Notes: generated by a model from the letters alone, not told the origin. A stretch of DNA of 64,000 bases from Microbacterium sp. UFMG61 (GCF_015354505.1 NZ_JACAFP010000007.1:37317-101316), one strand, 5' to 3'; positions 1-7,906 are shown, counted from the stretch's first letter. Translations and numbers: made by a program.

Positions 1-205
1 TCCGCGCAGGATGGGACCTGGCGACACTGGACCGGTCCACCAGCCCCGCGGGGCCGGACTCGCGGAACCTGCGCCACCACCGCCACGCCGTCGTGCGCGA
101 GATACCCATCTCCGCCGCCACATGCGCGACGGCACGACCGGACTGGATGCGCTGAACCATGATCAACCTGCCGGCCGGAGTCAGCCGGGCATTAGCGTGG
201 GACAC
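1..205 (-). CDS. IS481-family transposase, N-terminal part (runs off the left edge)
   Basis: Reading leftward from a GTG at 205 gives 68 codons with no stop before the window edge. The protein starts VSHANARLTPAGRL and continues with VAHVAAEMGISRTTAWRWWRR and GLVDRSS, the helix-turn-helix N-terminus characteristic of IS481-type DDE transposases, which cut and join the ends of their own insertion sequence. An ACGGAGG ribosome binding site sits about 5 bases before the GTG. The catalytic DDE domain lies beyond the window, so completeness cannot be judged. This is the only clear mobile gene in the window. Confidence 0.88.
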   Translation of the reverse strand, partial: MSHANARLTPAGRLIMVQRIQSGRAVAHVAAEMGISRTTAWRWWRRFRESGPAGLVDRSSVARSHPAR

Positions 206-303
206 GAGAAGCCTCCGTGTGATCGAGCTGCAGAACTAGACAGCTCCAACTCGACACCGGAGGCTTCTCCTACGTCAACAACGATCTGGGTCAGTACATC
301 TAG
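206..303. repeat. Terminal region of the IS481 element and abutting partial inverted copy
   Basis: Read leftward from 242, the sequence TGTCTAGTTCTGCAGC looks like an IS481-type terminal inverted repeat (these usually begin TGT). Immediately to its right, 243-303 on the plus strand carries CAGCTC and CGGAGGCTTCTC blocks that also occur on the minus strand just before the transposase start, and then an open frame reading VNNDLGQYI followed by TAG. That tail resembles the C-terminus of IS481 transposases, and CTAG is also part of the terminal repeat. I infer a truncated second IS end in tail contact with the first; the exact boundaries are uncertain. Confidence 0.45.
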
Positions 304-1019
304 CCCGCGGGCCACGTGGTGGGAAGCGGAAGCGCTGCGGGATTGACGGCTGCGACGATCTCGGTCAGCACGCGACGCGTCTGCGACTCCCCCACCCACA
401 GGTGCTTGCCCCCATCGACGGCGATGAGCGTCGCATGCGGCACCGATGCGAATCGGGCGCGGGCTTCATCCGGGCGCAGGTAGTCGTCGAGTTCCGGCAC
501 GAGGATGACGACCTTCACTCCTGTGTCCGCCCATGCGGCGACCTCGGCGTCCGTCGCACGGTGCAGCGGAGGAGACAGAAGGATGATCCCCTCGATCTCG
601 TGCTCGCGCCCGTACTTCAGGGCGAGTTCCGTGCCGAACGACCATCCGAGAAGCCAGGGACGCGGGAGAGCGCGCTCTCGCACGAAGTCCATCGCCGCCG
701 CGACATCGAACTGCTCGGCTGCTCCCCCGTCGAACTGACCCTCACTCTTCCCGCGGGGTGAGCTCGTACCGCGCGTGTTGAACCGGAGTACGGCGAGGTC
801 GGCGATCGCGGGCAGCCGTGCGGCGGCTTTGCGGAGGATGTGGGAGTCCATGAAACCCCCGGCGGTGGGCAGGGGATGCAGAGTCACGAGCGTCGCGACC
901 GGGTCGGTCGACTCCGGTACGGCGAGCTCTCCCACGAGCCTGAGCTCGTCGGCGGTGACCAGTTCGATGTCCTCGCGCTGCGCGGGCAGTTCGAGCGGTC
1001 CACGGATCTCGATCGTCAC
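300..1019 (-). CDS. Alpha/beta hydrolase (dienelactone hydrolase-like)
   Basis: A 239-residue alpha/beta-hydrolase-fold protein with no signal peptide. Visible elements are the oxyanion-side segment TLHPLPTAGG near residue 46, the nucleophile elbow GWSFG (Ser127), an acidic pair LDD near 178-179 and a C-terminal GGKH (His206), giving a Ser-Asp-His triad. The GTG start at 1019 overlaps the TGA of the upstream zinc-ribbon gene (GTGA), so the two are probably translationally coupled. The last codons abut an IS481 remnant, and the stop lies inside a CTAG that may belong to the IS end, so the native C-terminus may have been altered. Substrate unknown. Confidence 0.8.
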   Translation of the reverse strand: MTIEIRGPLELPAQREDIELVTADELRLVGELAVPESTDPVATLVTLHPLPTAGGFMDSHILRKAAARLPAIADLAVLRFNTRGTSSPRGKSEGQFDGGAAEQFDVAAAMDFVRERALPRPWLLGWSFGTELALKYGREHEIEGIILLSPPLHRATDAEVAAWADTGVKVVILVPELDDYLRPDEARARFASVPHATLIAVDGGKHLWVGESQTRRVLTEIVAAVNPAALPLPTTWPAG

Positions 1020-1303
1020 GCCATCCTCCAACAGTGTGTGTGCCAGTGTCTGCGCGCTGCCAGATCGGCGGCATCGCCGAGGACTCCGTCCGCACGCCAG
1101 GCGACGAGGTGCGCGGTTCCGGGCTCGATCATGCGACTGCAGCCCGGGCAGCTGTACTCCTTCTGGGCCTGCACGGCCGACACCGGCTGTACGGTCCATT
1201 CCGCCCCGCGACGCACCTCGGTGCGCTTCCAGGACGCGAGAAGACGGTCGAGCGAGTCCTCGGAGTCAGGGCGCGTCTGACGGCGGCGATGTGAGCGGGG
1301 CAT
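1016..1303 (-). CDS. Small zinc-ribbon protein of unknown function
   Basis: A 95-residue basic protein. The C-terminal half has CPGC (Cys52, Cys55) and a terminal HWHTHCW (His86/88/90, Cys91), which together could bind one zinc ion; the N-terminal 50 residues are Arg-rich. Similar short proteins sit next to hydrolase genes in other actinomycetes, but I know no function. It is the first gene of a two-gene unit with the hydrolase, sharing four bases. The start at 1303 lies 9 bases after the stop of the lysozyme-like gene on the same strand, so all three could be co-transcribed. Confidence 0.65.
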   Translation of the reverse strand: MPRSHRRRQTRPDSEDSLDRLLASWKRTEVRRGAEWTVQPVSAVQAQKEYSCPGCSRMIEPGTAHLVAWRADGVLGDAADLAARRHWHTHCWRMA

Positions 1304-1312
1304 GACCGCCGC

Positions 1313-1978
1313 TCACCACCAGTGGTTCTTCGTCCAGAAGGCGTGCGCGCCAGCCCAGCTGCCGTATCGCCCTGTGGCGTATCCGGTCGCCCAGCGGAGG
1401 TTGTCGATCGGGTCGTAGCCGTTGCCGGGGACCTTGCTGCATGGCAGCGCCTGCACGAGGCCGCATGCTCCGGACGACTTGTTCGTCGCATTCGGATTCC
1501 AGCCGCTCTCACGCGACACGATGTAATCGACGTAGCCCCAGTCGCCCTCCGCAATGCCTGCGGCAGACATCCACTCTGCGGGTGCGCCACCGCCCGTGTA
1601 GAACAGCGGCCCTCCCCCGCCACCGCCGCCACCGCTCGGTGACGAGGGCGACTTCTCGGTGGGAGTCGGAGTCGGAGTCGGAGTCGGCGTCACGTAGACG
1701 GTGAACATCCCACGCTGCACAGGGGCGATAGCAGCGCCGCCTGACGTGACGGTGAGATTCTGCGTGTCGGCGAGAGCGACCGAGTAGGCAGATTCCGGCG
1801 ACGCCTGGTCCGGCTGCTGCGCGAGTGCGACTCCCGTGGGAGCGACCATGGCGCCCGCGAAGCCGATCACGGCCAAGGCGCTGACCACGCCGGCGACCCC
1901 GCGCTTCCGAGTTCCCTTGCGCGCCGAATTCGCCGGCGCTGGGCGCACCGGCGCCACATCTTCTCGCTTGTGAGTCAT
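1313..1978 (-). CDS. Secreted lysozyme/transglycosylase-like protein with TP-rich linker
   Basis: About 221 residues from the ATG at 1978; an in-frame GTG at 1996 would add six residues, and neither start has a strong ribosome binding site. A cytoplasmic basic stretch (RKGTRKRG) is followed by a hydrophobic segment (residues about 24-48) ending in ALAQ, a likely signal peptide or anchor. Then comes a spacer, a Thr-Pro run, a Gly-rich run, and a C-terminal 75-residue domain with SRESGWNPNATNKSSGACGL and a catalytic-type Glu, as in lytic transglycosylase/resuscitation-factor folds that cleave peptidoglycan. Role in wall remodelling is inferred from the domain. Confidence 0.75.
   Translation of the reverse strand: MTHKREDVAPVRPAPANSARKGTRKRGVAGVVSALAVIGFAGAMVAPTGVALAQQPDQASPESAYSVALADTQNLTVTSGGAAIAPVQRGMFTVYVTPTPTPTPTPTEKSPSSPSGGGGGGGGPLFYTGGGAPAEWMSAAGIAEGDWGYVDYIVSRESGWNPNATNKSSGACGLVQALPCSKVPGNGYDPIDNLRWATGYATGRYGSWAGAHAFWTKNHWW
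1662..1686. repeat. Hexanucleotide GGAGTC tandem repeat
   Basis: Four perfect GGAGTC units in a row on the plus strand encode the Thr-Pro run of the secreted lysozyme-like protein on the minus strand. A run of C-rich codons for eight glycines lies just beside it at about 1610-1635. Because the unit is a multiple of three, length change would alter linker length without breaking the frame. Confidence 0.7.
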
Positions 1979-2043
1979 GTCGTCTCGGGAGTTCACGATA
2001 GAGGGAGTCTACCGGGTGAGCGGCAGATCGACCACGGGAACGT

Positions 2044-2628
2044 TCAGCGAACGGCCAGGATCACGTCGACCGTGGCGTCGAGCAGGGCGTCGACCTGCTC
2101 CTCGCGGTATCCACCCCGCTGCATGCGGAAAGCCGCAGAGCGGAGCTGTTCTGCGGTGAGCGGCTCTCCGTCTCGGAGGTACCGCACGATTCGACCGGCC
2201 ACGTGATCGACCTCGTCGATTCGGTACCCGAACGTGAGGACCTGGGAACGGGCGAACAGGTGGCGTTGCGGGCGAGCGAGATGATCGAGGATGAGTTGCG
2301 CATCGCCCCGCGCCTGGTCGACCCAGACTCCGGCCCCGCGGGACCGCACAGCCTGGTCGCGCTCACGAGCGGCCAACGCGTCTTCGACCCGGCCGAGTGC
2401 AGCGTCGACCTCGGCCACGACATACCCGCCCCTCACGAGCGGGAAAGAGGCCACCCTGACGTCGGCGGCGGTCAACTCACCGTCGGAGTCCTCGAACGCG
2501 GCTCGCGCTGCGGCGAGGAAGGTGTCGACGGCCGCCTGGTGATACCCCTTCTCACGTCCGGTCGTCAGCGAGAAGGCAGGAGCCGTGCGCGCGGCTCCTG
2601 CTCCGGTCGAAGCGTCGTCGGGAGTCAT
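2044..2628 (-). CDS. DivIVA-domain-containing protein
   Basis: A 194-residue protein starting at the ATG that shares one base with the cdsA stop (TGATG). It contains two copies of a short module: FSLTTGREKGYHQAAVDTFL near residue 19 with a matching FPLVRGGYVVAEVDAAL, and later VLTFGYRIDEVDHVAGRI with FRMQRGGYREEQVDALL near the end. The G-Y-x-x-x-x-V-D pattern is the DivIVA/Wag31 membrane-curvature motif. Unlike true Wag31 there is no long coiled coil, so this is probably an accessory DivIVA-like protein and not the polar growth scaffold. It is coupled to cdsA, which suggests a membrane or envelope role. Confidence 0.8.
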   Translation of the reverse strand: MTPDDASTGAGAARTAPAFSLTTGREKGYHQAAVDTFLAAARAAFEDSDGELTAADVRVASFPLVRGGYVVAEVDAALGRVEDALAARERDQAVRSRGAGVWVDQARGDAQLILDHLARPQRHLFARSQVLTFGYRIDEVDHVAGRIVRYLRDGEPLTAEQLRSAAFRMQRGGYREEQVDALLDATVDVILAVR

Positions 2629-3767
2629 CACAGCACCGTCCAGGAGGAGAAGAGGAAGTACAGGCACAGCGCGGGAACCGTCGAGGGCAGGATGCTGTCC
2701 AGCCGATCGAGAAGACCGCCGTGACCGGGAAGCCACGAGCTCATGTCCTTGATGCCGAGATCGCGCTTGAGCATCGACTCGCCGAGGTCGCCCAGCGTCG
2801 CCGACAGGAGGATCGCGACTCCGAAGATCGCGCCGATCCACCAGGGAAGGCCGAGGAGGAAGATCGCCAGCAGAACGCCGGCCGTGATCGACCCGACCAC
2901 AGCGCCCCCGAACCCCTCCCAGGTCTTCTTGGGGCTGATCCGAGGAGCCATCGGGTGACGGCCGAATGCGAGCCCCGCAGCGTACGCGCCGGTGTCGGCG
3001 ACGACGGCGATCGCGATGAAGCTCAGGACCCACCACTGTCCGCCCTCCTGCTTGAGCAGGATCAGAGCGACCGCAGCGAGGAACGGGACATAGATCTGGA
3101 CGAAGCCTGCGACGACCGCATCTGTGAGCACATCACCGTACGTACGGCCGTCCTTGGTGATCATCTGCGCGACGAGACGCCAGACGATCACGAAGGCCAC
3201 GGCGATGAACAGCATGACCCACACGAGCCATACCTCGACGAAGAACGCCGTGAGTACGACCAGAGCAGCCGCTGCGAGCTGCGGGCCCACGTCGACCCGA
3301 CGACCCGAGGTACGCAGAGCGAGAGCAAGCTCGTAGACACCGAGAAGCGCCGCCGCGAGAGCGAACGGAACGAAGAGGACCTTGATGAACAGCAGCGAGG
3401 CCAGCAGCGCGCCTCCGAAGGCCAGGCCGATCAAGATCGCGAGCACCAGATCGCGCCCGGTCCGCTCCTTGATGCGCTCGTTCGCCTGATCGAACTGATC
3501 ACGCGCGTTGGACACATGACTGCCGAGTTCGTCGCGCGCCAACCGCCACTGCTCGCGGATCGCCGCGTGGTCGGCGAGGTCGATCGATGCGAGAGGTCCC
3601 CTGCCGTCGCGAGGGGGCACCGGCGGACGCGGCGGCACACTCGCTGCGTCGAATGCCTGGTAGGCCCCGTCCTCGAGGGGCACACCGCCGGTCGACGCCG
3701 ACGAATCGCGCGCGTGACGGCGCGTGGGGGGCTGGTCGGCACCAGCACCGGTGGGTTCGTCGGACAT
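2628..3767 (-). CDS. cdsA: Phosphatidate cytidylyltransferase
   Basis: Makes CDP-diacylglycerol from phosphatidate and CTP, the branch point of phospholipid synthesis, in the cytoplasmic membrane. The protein has 379 residues with about eight hydrophobic segments. The family signature is clear near the C-terminus: SATLGDLGESMLKRDLGIKD followed by PGHGGLLDRLDS. The first 110 residues are a hydrophilic extension with a short charged helix (REQWRLARDELGSHVSNARD) that is longer than in Gram-negative CdsA but common in actinobacteria. It lies 5 bases downstream of frr and overlaps the DivIVA-like gene by one base. Confidence 0.95.
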   Translation of the reverse strand: MSDEPTGAGADQPPTRRHARDSSASTGGVPLEDGAYQAFDAASVPPRPPVPPRDGRGPLASIDLADHAAIREQWRLARDELGSHVSNARDQFDQANERIKERTGRDLVLAILIGLAFGGALLASLLFIKVLFVPFALAAALLGVYELALALRTSGRRVDVGPQLAAAALVVLTAFFVEVWLVWVMLFIAVAFVIVWRLVAQMITKDGRTYGDVLTDAVVAGFVQIYVPFLAAVALILLKQEGGQWWVLSFIAIAVVADTGAYAAGLAFGRHPMAPRISPKKTWEGFGGAVVGSITAGVLLAIFLLGLPWWIGAIFGVAILLSATLGDLGESMLKRDLGIKDMSSWLPGHGGLLDRLDSILPSTVPALCLYFLFSSWTVL

Positions 3768-3772
3768 CCGGC

Positions 3773-4327
3773 CTACACCTCGAGCAGTTCAGCCTCTTTG
3801 CGCTTGAGTGCGTCGTCGATCAGGTCGACGTGCTGGCGCGTGAGTGCGTCGAGTTCCTTCTCGCCGCGGGCGATCTCGTCTTCGCCCACATCATTCTTCA
3901 GTGCATCGAGTTCGTCCTTCGCCTTGCGGCGGATGCCACGGACGTGGACCTTCGCATCCTCGCCCTTCGCCTTGACGAGCTTCACGTACTCCTTGCGGCG
4001 GTCGGCGGTGAGCTCGGGCATGGTCACGCGCACGATGTTGCCGTCGTTCGTCGGGTTCGCACCGAGGTTCGGCATGTCGCGGACGGCCTGCTCGATCGCT
4101 TTGAGCGCCGACTTGTCGTACGGGGTGATCAGCAGCGACCGAGCCTCGGGGTTCGCGAGCGATGCGAGCTGGGCGAGAGGCGTCGGCGTCCCGTAGTAGT
4201 CGACGAGCAGCTTCTGGAACAGCTGCGGGTTCGCCCGCCCCGTGCGCACGGTGGAGAAGTCCTCCTTGGCGGCATCGACCGCTCGGGCCATACGGGAGGT
4301 GGTTTCTGCGAGGACATCCGCGATCAC
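3773..4327 (-). CDS. frr: Ribosome recycling factor
   Basis: A 184-residue protein, the usual RRF length, which with EF-G splits post-termination ribosomes. Diagnostic segments are [12 protein letters not shown] near residue 25, [20 protein letters not shown] near residue 100 and [13 protein letters not shown] near 129, matching the three-helix bundle and its hinge. It starts with GTG at 4327 after GATAGGAG. It lies between pyrH (66 bases upstream) and cdsA (5 bases downstream), the conserved actinobacterial order. Confidence 0.97.
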   Translation of the reverse strand: MIADVLAETTSRMARAVDAAKEDFSTVRTGRANPQLFQKLLVDYYGTPTPLAQLASLANPEARSLLITPYDKSALKAIEQAVRDMPNLGANPTNDGNIVRVTMPELTADRRKEYVKLVKAKGEDAKVHVRGIRRKAKDELDALKNDVGEDEIARGEKELDALTRQHVDLIDDALKRKEAELLEV

Positions 4328-4393
4328 GGTGACTCCTATCGTCGGGGTGTGAGGAAATTCTATCGGCCAGGACCCGTGAGCCCGGTCAGGCGC

Positions 4394-5110
4394 TCAGGCG
4401 GTGACGAGAGTTCCGATGGGCTCACCGAGCAGCGCACGGGTGACGTTGCCGGCCGGCTCCATTCCGAACACCCGCATGTCCATGTTGTTGTCCATGCACA
4501 GGCTGAACGCCGTCGAATCCACGACCTTGAGCCCCTGCTGAAGCGCGTCGCGATACGTGACGCGCTCGATGCGCTCCGCATCCGCATGCTTGTTCGGGTC
4601 AGCCGTATAGATCGCGTCCACGCCGTTCTTCGCCACGAGGACTTCCTGTGCGCCGATCTCGAGGGCGCGCTGCGCGGCGACCGTGTCGGTCGAGAAGTAC
4701 GGAAGACCTGCGCCGGCCCCGAAGATCACGACCCGCCCCTTCTCCATGTGACGCTCCGCGCGCAGCGGGATGTAGGGCTCTGCGACCTGGGTCATCGAGA
4801 TGGCGGACTGCACGCGAGTCGGTGCTCCGGCCTGCTCGAGGAAGTCCTGAAGCGCGAGCGCATTCATGACGGTTCCGAGCATGCCCATGTAATCGGCCCG
4901 GCCGCGATCCATGCCGCGCTGGCTGAGTTCGGCGCCGCGGAAGAAGTTGCCGCCACCGACGACGATGGCGATCTCGACGCGGTCGACCGCTGCGGCGATG
5001 TCGCGCGCGATCTGGCTGACGACGTCGGGGTTGACGCCGAGCTGGCCGGCGCCGAACGCCTCGCCGGAGAGCTTCAGAAGGACGCGTCGGCGTCCGGTGC
5101 GTTCGGTCAT
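4394..5110 (-). CDS. pyrH: Uridylate kinase
   Basis: Phosphorylates UMP to UDP in pyrimidine nucleotide synthesis. The 238-residue protein has the amino-acid-kinase fold signature: [10 protein letters not shown] at the N-terminus, [11 protein letters not shown] near residue 50, and [14 protein letters not shown] near 135. The ATG at 5110 is chosen over an in-frame upstream ATG at 5155 because GAGAGGA sits 9 bases before it and because homologues begin here. It follows tsf across a hairpin terminator, so it may have its own promoter. Confidence 0.96.
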   Translation of the reverse strand: MTERTGRRRVLLKLSGEAFGAGQLGVNPDVVSQIARDIAAAVDRVEIAIVVGGGNFFRGAELSQRGMDRGRADYMGMLGTVMNALALQDFLEQAGAPTRVQSAISMTQVAEPYIPLRAERHMEKGRVVIFGAGAGLPYFSTDTVAAQRALEIGAQEVLVAKNGVDAIYTADPNKHADAERIERVTYRDALQQGLKVVDSTAFSLCMDNNMDMRVFGMEPAGNVTRALLGEPIGTLVTA

Positions 5111-5159
5111 GGGTGTTGTCCTCTCGTCCCACTCAAGATAGTGCCTTCTGGGCATGAAG

Positions 5160-5192
5160 AAGGGGTTCGGACCCTGCGGATCCGAACCCCTT
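5160..5192 (-). terminator. Hairpin terminator after tsf
   Basis: AAGGGGTTCGGA (5160-5171) pairs perfectly with TCCGAACCCCTT (5181-5192) across a 9-base loop, just downstream of the tsf stop. There is no T-run after it, as is common in high-GC actinomycetes, so it may act as a partial terminator or RNA-stabilising end between tsf and pyrH. Confidence 0.65.
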
Positions 5193-5200
5193 CGACGATG

Positions 5201-6028
5201 TTACGCGCCGACCTTGAAGCGCGCGAAGTCCGTCACGGTGATACCGGCGTTCTTCGCCACCTGGGCGACAGAGAGCTTGTTGTCCTTCGCGTAGTCCTGC
5301 TCGAGCAGTGCGACCTGCTTGATGAACGCGGAGACACGGCCCTCGACGATCTTGGGCAGAGCCGCCTCCGGCTTGCCCTCGTTACGGGAGATCTCGGTGA
5401 CGATCTCGCGTTCCTTTTCCACGGCCTCAGCCGGGACGTCCTCACGGGACAGGTACGACGGGTTCGCGAACGAGATGTGCTGGGCGATGCTGCGAGCGGT
5501 CTCGGCGTCGTCACCCGAGTAGGCGACGACGACACCGATCTGCGGCGGCAGGTCCTTGCTCGTGCGGTGCAGGTAGACCTCGACCTTGTCGCCCGAGATC
5601 GTGCGCACGCGACGCAGTTCGACCTTCTCGCCGATGATCGCGGCCTCTTCGGAGATGACCTGCTCGACGCTCTTGTCGCCGGCCTGAGCGGCAAGACCGC
5701 TCTCGACCGAGTCGGCCTTGACGGCCGCGACCGCGTCGGCGACCTTGTCGGCCAGCGCGATGAAGCGGTCGTTCTTGGCGACGAAGTCCGTCTCGCAGGC
5801 GAGCTCGATGAGCGTCACAGCGCCATCCTGCTCGCGAGCGACGATGAGTCCCTCGCTGGTCGAACGGTCGGCGCGCTTCGCGTTGCCCTTGGCACCCTTG
5901 AGACGCAGGATCTCGGTGGCCTTCTCGACGTCTCCGTCAGCCTCCTCGAGCGCCTTCTTGGTGTCGACCATTCCCGTGCCGAGCTGCTCACGCAGCGCCT
6001 TGAGGTCAGCGATGGTGAAGTTGGCCAT
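5201..6028 (-). CDS. tsf: Translation elongation factor Ts
   Basis: A 275-residue EF-Ts, the guanine-nucleotide exchange factor for EF-Tu. The N-terminal UBA-like segment LREQLGTGMVDTKKALEEAD and the EF-Tu-contacting ELACETDFVAKND near residue 75 are intact, and a second conserved region follows (VVVAYSGDDAETARSIAQHISF). AAGGAG precedes the ATG by 9 bases. It sits 42 bases after rpsB, the universal rpsB-tsf pair, and is followed by a strong hairpin. Confidence 0.97.
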   Translation of the reverse strand: MANFTIADLKALREQLGTGMVDTKKALEEADGDVEKATEILRLKGAKGNAKRADRSTSEGLIVAREQDGAVTLIELACETDFVAKNDRFIALADKVADAVAAVKADSVESGLAAQAGDKSVEQVISEEAAIIGEKVELRRVRTISGDKVEVYLHRTSKDLPPQIGVVVAYSGDDAETARSIAQHISFANPSYLSREDVPAEAVEKEREIVTEISRNEGKPEAALPKIVEGRVSAFIKQVALLEQDYAKDNKLSVAQVAKNAGITVTDFARFKVGA

Positions 6029-6070
6029 GTGTGGTGGCTCCTTGCTTCGTGATGTGTGGTGGTCGCGGAA

Positions 6071-6967
6071 TTACTTGGCGTCTGCCTCAGCGGGGGCCTC
6101 AGCGGCCTCGGCTGCGGGAGCCTCGTCGGTCTCGGCCGGAGCCTCAGCAACGGCGTCCTCGGCCGGAGCCTCAGCAGCGGCGTCCTCGGCCGGAGCCTCA
6201 GCAGCGGCCTCAGCGGGAGCCTCGAGAAGCTCCTTCTCCCAGTCGGCGAGCGGCTCAGCGTCGCCCGTCTCGGGGTTGTGCTTCTGCTGCAGACCCTCGG
6301 CCGCAGCGTCCGCGATGATACGGGTGAGCAGCGAGACCGATCGGATCGCGTCGTCGTTGCCGGGGATCGGGTACTGGAAGTCGTCCGGGTCGGCGTTCGT
6401 GTCGAGGATTCCGATCACGGGGATGCCGAGCTTCTTGGCCTCATCGATCGCGAGGTGCTCGCGCTTGGCGTCGACCACCCAGAGGGCGGACGGCGTCTTG
6501 GTGAGGTTGCGGATACCGCCGAGCGACTTGTGGAGCTTGTCGAGCTCGCGCTTCTTGAGCAGCAGCTCCTTCTTGGTGAAGCCCGAGGCAGAAGGGTTCT
6601 CGTAGTCGAGCTCCTCGAGCTCCTTCATGCGAGCGAGACGCTTCGCGATGGTGGAGAAGTTGGTGAGGAGTCCACCGAGCCAGCGCTGGTTGACATAGGG
6701 CTGGCCGACGCGAGTCGCCTGCTCGGCGAGGATCTCCTGCGCCTGCTTCTTCGTGCCCACGAAGAGGATGGTGCCGCCGTGCGCGACGGTCTCCTTGACG
6801 AAGTCATAGGCCTTGTCGATGTAGCCGAGCGACTGCTGGAGGTCGATGATGTGGATGCCGCTGCGCTCGGTGAGGATGAAGCGCTTGACCTTCGGGTTCC
6901 ACCGACGGGTCTGGTGTCCGAAGTGCACACCGCTGTCGAGCAGCTGGCGGATGGTGACCACAGCCAT
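6071..6967 (-). CDS. rpsB: 30S ribosomal protein S2 with Ala/Glu/Pro-rich tail
   Basis: A 298-residue S2. The core ([20 protein letters not shown] at the N-terminus, [34 protein letters not shown]) is normal. The ATG at 6967 follows AAGGAGA; the frame stays open further upstream but without homology. After the normal end near residue 250 comes a 45-residue tail of EAPAE-type repeats, encoded partly by a 27-bp tandem duplication. The same kind of tail is present on S16 in this window. First gene of the rpsB-tsf unit, preceded by a roughly 300-base leader region. Confidence 0.97.
   Translation of the reverse strand: MAVVTIRQLLDSGVHFGHQTRRWNPKVKRFILTERSGIHIIDLQQSLGYIDKAYDFVKETVAHGGTILFVGTKKQAQEILAEQATRVGQPYVNQRWLGGLLTNFSTIAKRLARMKELEELDYENPSASGFTKKELLLKKRELDKLHKSLGGIRNLTKTPSALWVVDAKREHLAIDEAKKLGIPVIGILDTNADPDDFQYPIPGNDDAIRSVSLLTRIIADAAAEGLQQKHNPETGDAEPLADWEKELLEAPAEAAAEAPAEDAAAEAPAEDAVAEAPAETDEAPAAEAAEAPAEADAK
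6126..6204. repeat. 27-bp tandem repeat in the rpsB tail
   Basis: A 27-base unit beginning CGGCGTCCTCGGCCGGAGCC occurs twice in exact tandem (6151-6177 and 6178-6204) and a shortened, diverged copy lies at about 6126-6150. Each unit encodes nine residues of the Ala/Glu/Pro tail of S2 on the minus strand. In-frame repeat number could vary between strains. Confidence 0.8.
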
Positions 6968-7272
6968 GGTCGTCTCCTTGTTCCGGCGCGATTCTGCGCC
7001 ATTGAGGTTGTCAAGTCGATCGGACGATCGAACTCCCTGGTGCCCGGCGCACGCCCGCCTGTTCGAGAACAGGACCTGTGGGAGTGGATGCCACGACCGA
7101 AGTCGCTCTGGGCACGCGTAGTCACCTCGAGATCGAGGTGCTCCTCCAGCATACAGGATCCGGACGCCTGACCCGCTCTGCACCGGCGTTCGGATGGCGA
7201 GGATCCTCCCCATCACCGTGGCGGGAACCGAAGACCTCCGTTCGAATCGGGCCCATCATGCAGGATCGATCG
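6968..7272. other. Divergent intergenic region with structured rpsB leader
   Basis: This 305-base gap separates rpsB (minus) from the M23 peptidase gene (plus). On the rpsB side I see several hairpins: CACCTCGA/TCGAGGTG (7123-7140, 2-base loop), CCTGTTC/GAACAGG (near 7058-7073), and a long-range pairing GTGCCC (7040-7045) with GGGCAC (7110-7115). A TATGCT -10-like hexamer reads leftward near 7148-7153, but no good -35 accompanies it. I found no additional gene. Confidence 0.4.
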
Positions 7273-7812
7273 ATGCACTGCAATCGCCGGCCACGGGCAG
7301 CCCGACTCATGATGGTTGCCGCCCTCGCTCTGATCGTCACCTGTTCGCCGAACGCGCACGCCGCATCGCCGACCGCCGACGACGACACGCGCTATCCAGT
7401 GTGGGCGTGGCCGCTGCAGGCGCCACGCGACGTAGTCGCACCGTACCGTGCGCCCGCCCACGAATATGCAGCCGGCCATCGCGGCGTCGATCTGGCGGCC
7501 GAGATCGGCACCATCGTCCACGCGCCTGCGACCGGGGTCGTGGCGTTTCGCGGCACCGTGGTCGACCGTCCTCTGCTCACGATCGAGCACCCGGGCGGGT
7601 TCGTCTCGACGTTCGAGCCTCTCGTGTCGGCGCTGTCGCCCGGTGACCCCGTGTCGGCCGGCGACCCTGTCGGCATCGTCGACCACGGCGGACACGTCGC
7701 GGTCGGGACAGTGCACGTCGGCGTGCGTCTCGACGGGGCATATCTGAATCCTCTGCTGCTCTTCGGGCCCGTGCCTCGCGCCGTGCTGCTCCCGTGTTGT
7801 GATGCTCTGTGA
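7273..7812 (+). CDS. M23-family (LytM-like) secreted peptidase
   Basis: A 179-residue exported protein: Arg-rich N-terminus, hydrophobic core (MMVAALALIVTCSPNAHA) and a signal-peptidase site after AHA, with a Cys before SPN that could alternatively be lipidated. The mature part has HRGVDLAAEIGT (the H-x3-D zinc ligands) and GTVHVGVR near the C-terminus. The first His of the usual HxH pair is replaced, as in many actinobacterial members (xVHxG), so activity is plausible but not certain. ATG 7273 is preferred because AGGA lies 7 bases upstream; an ATG at 7258 is also in frame. Likely role: cleaving cell-wall peptides or acting as an amidase activator. Confidence 0.8.
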   Translation: MHCNRRPRAARLMMVAALALIVTCSPNAHAASPTADDDTRYPVWAWPLQAPRDVVAPYRAPAHEYAAGHRGVDLAAEIGTIVHAPATGVVAFRGTVVDRPLLTIEHPGGFVSTFEPLVSALSPGDPVSAGDPVGIVDHGGHVAVGTVHVGVRLDGAYLNPLLLFGPVPRAVLLPCCDAL

Positions 7813-7835
7813 CCGCGAAGCTCTGTGACCGCGAA
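7804..7835. repeat. 16-bp perfect tandem duplication at the end of the M23 gene
   Basis: GCTCTGTGACCGCGAA occurs twice without a spacer (7804-7819 and 7820-7835). The first copy contains the stop codon of the peptidase gene; the second feeds into the following hairpin. The exact duplication suggests a recent slippage event. Confidence 0.85.
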
Positions 7836-7846
7836 CTTCGGCGGTC
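7827..7846. terminator. Hairpin between convergent M23 and xerC genes
   Basis: GACCGC (7827-7832) pairs with GCGGTC (7841-7846) around GAACTTCG, in which GAA and TTC can also pair. It lies between two convergent genes and probably serves both. No T-run follows. Confidence 0.5.
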
Positions 7847-7906
7847 GCGTGTGTCCGGCCGGCGAGTGATCACTCGAAGAACCTCTGGACTGTCCGGCGA
7901 GGACCC

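Noticed and set aside
2721-4196. A 491-codon plus-strand frame rich in Arg, Asp and Glu
   Set aside because: Antisense to cdsA and frr; composition is typical of shadow frames.
3587-6052. An 821-codon open frame on the plus strand
   Set aside because: It is antisense to cdsA, frr, pyrH and tsf, has no homology-like motifs, and is a by-product of high-GC codon usage in those genes.
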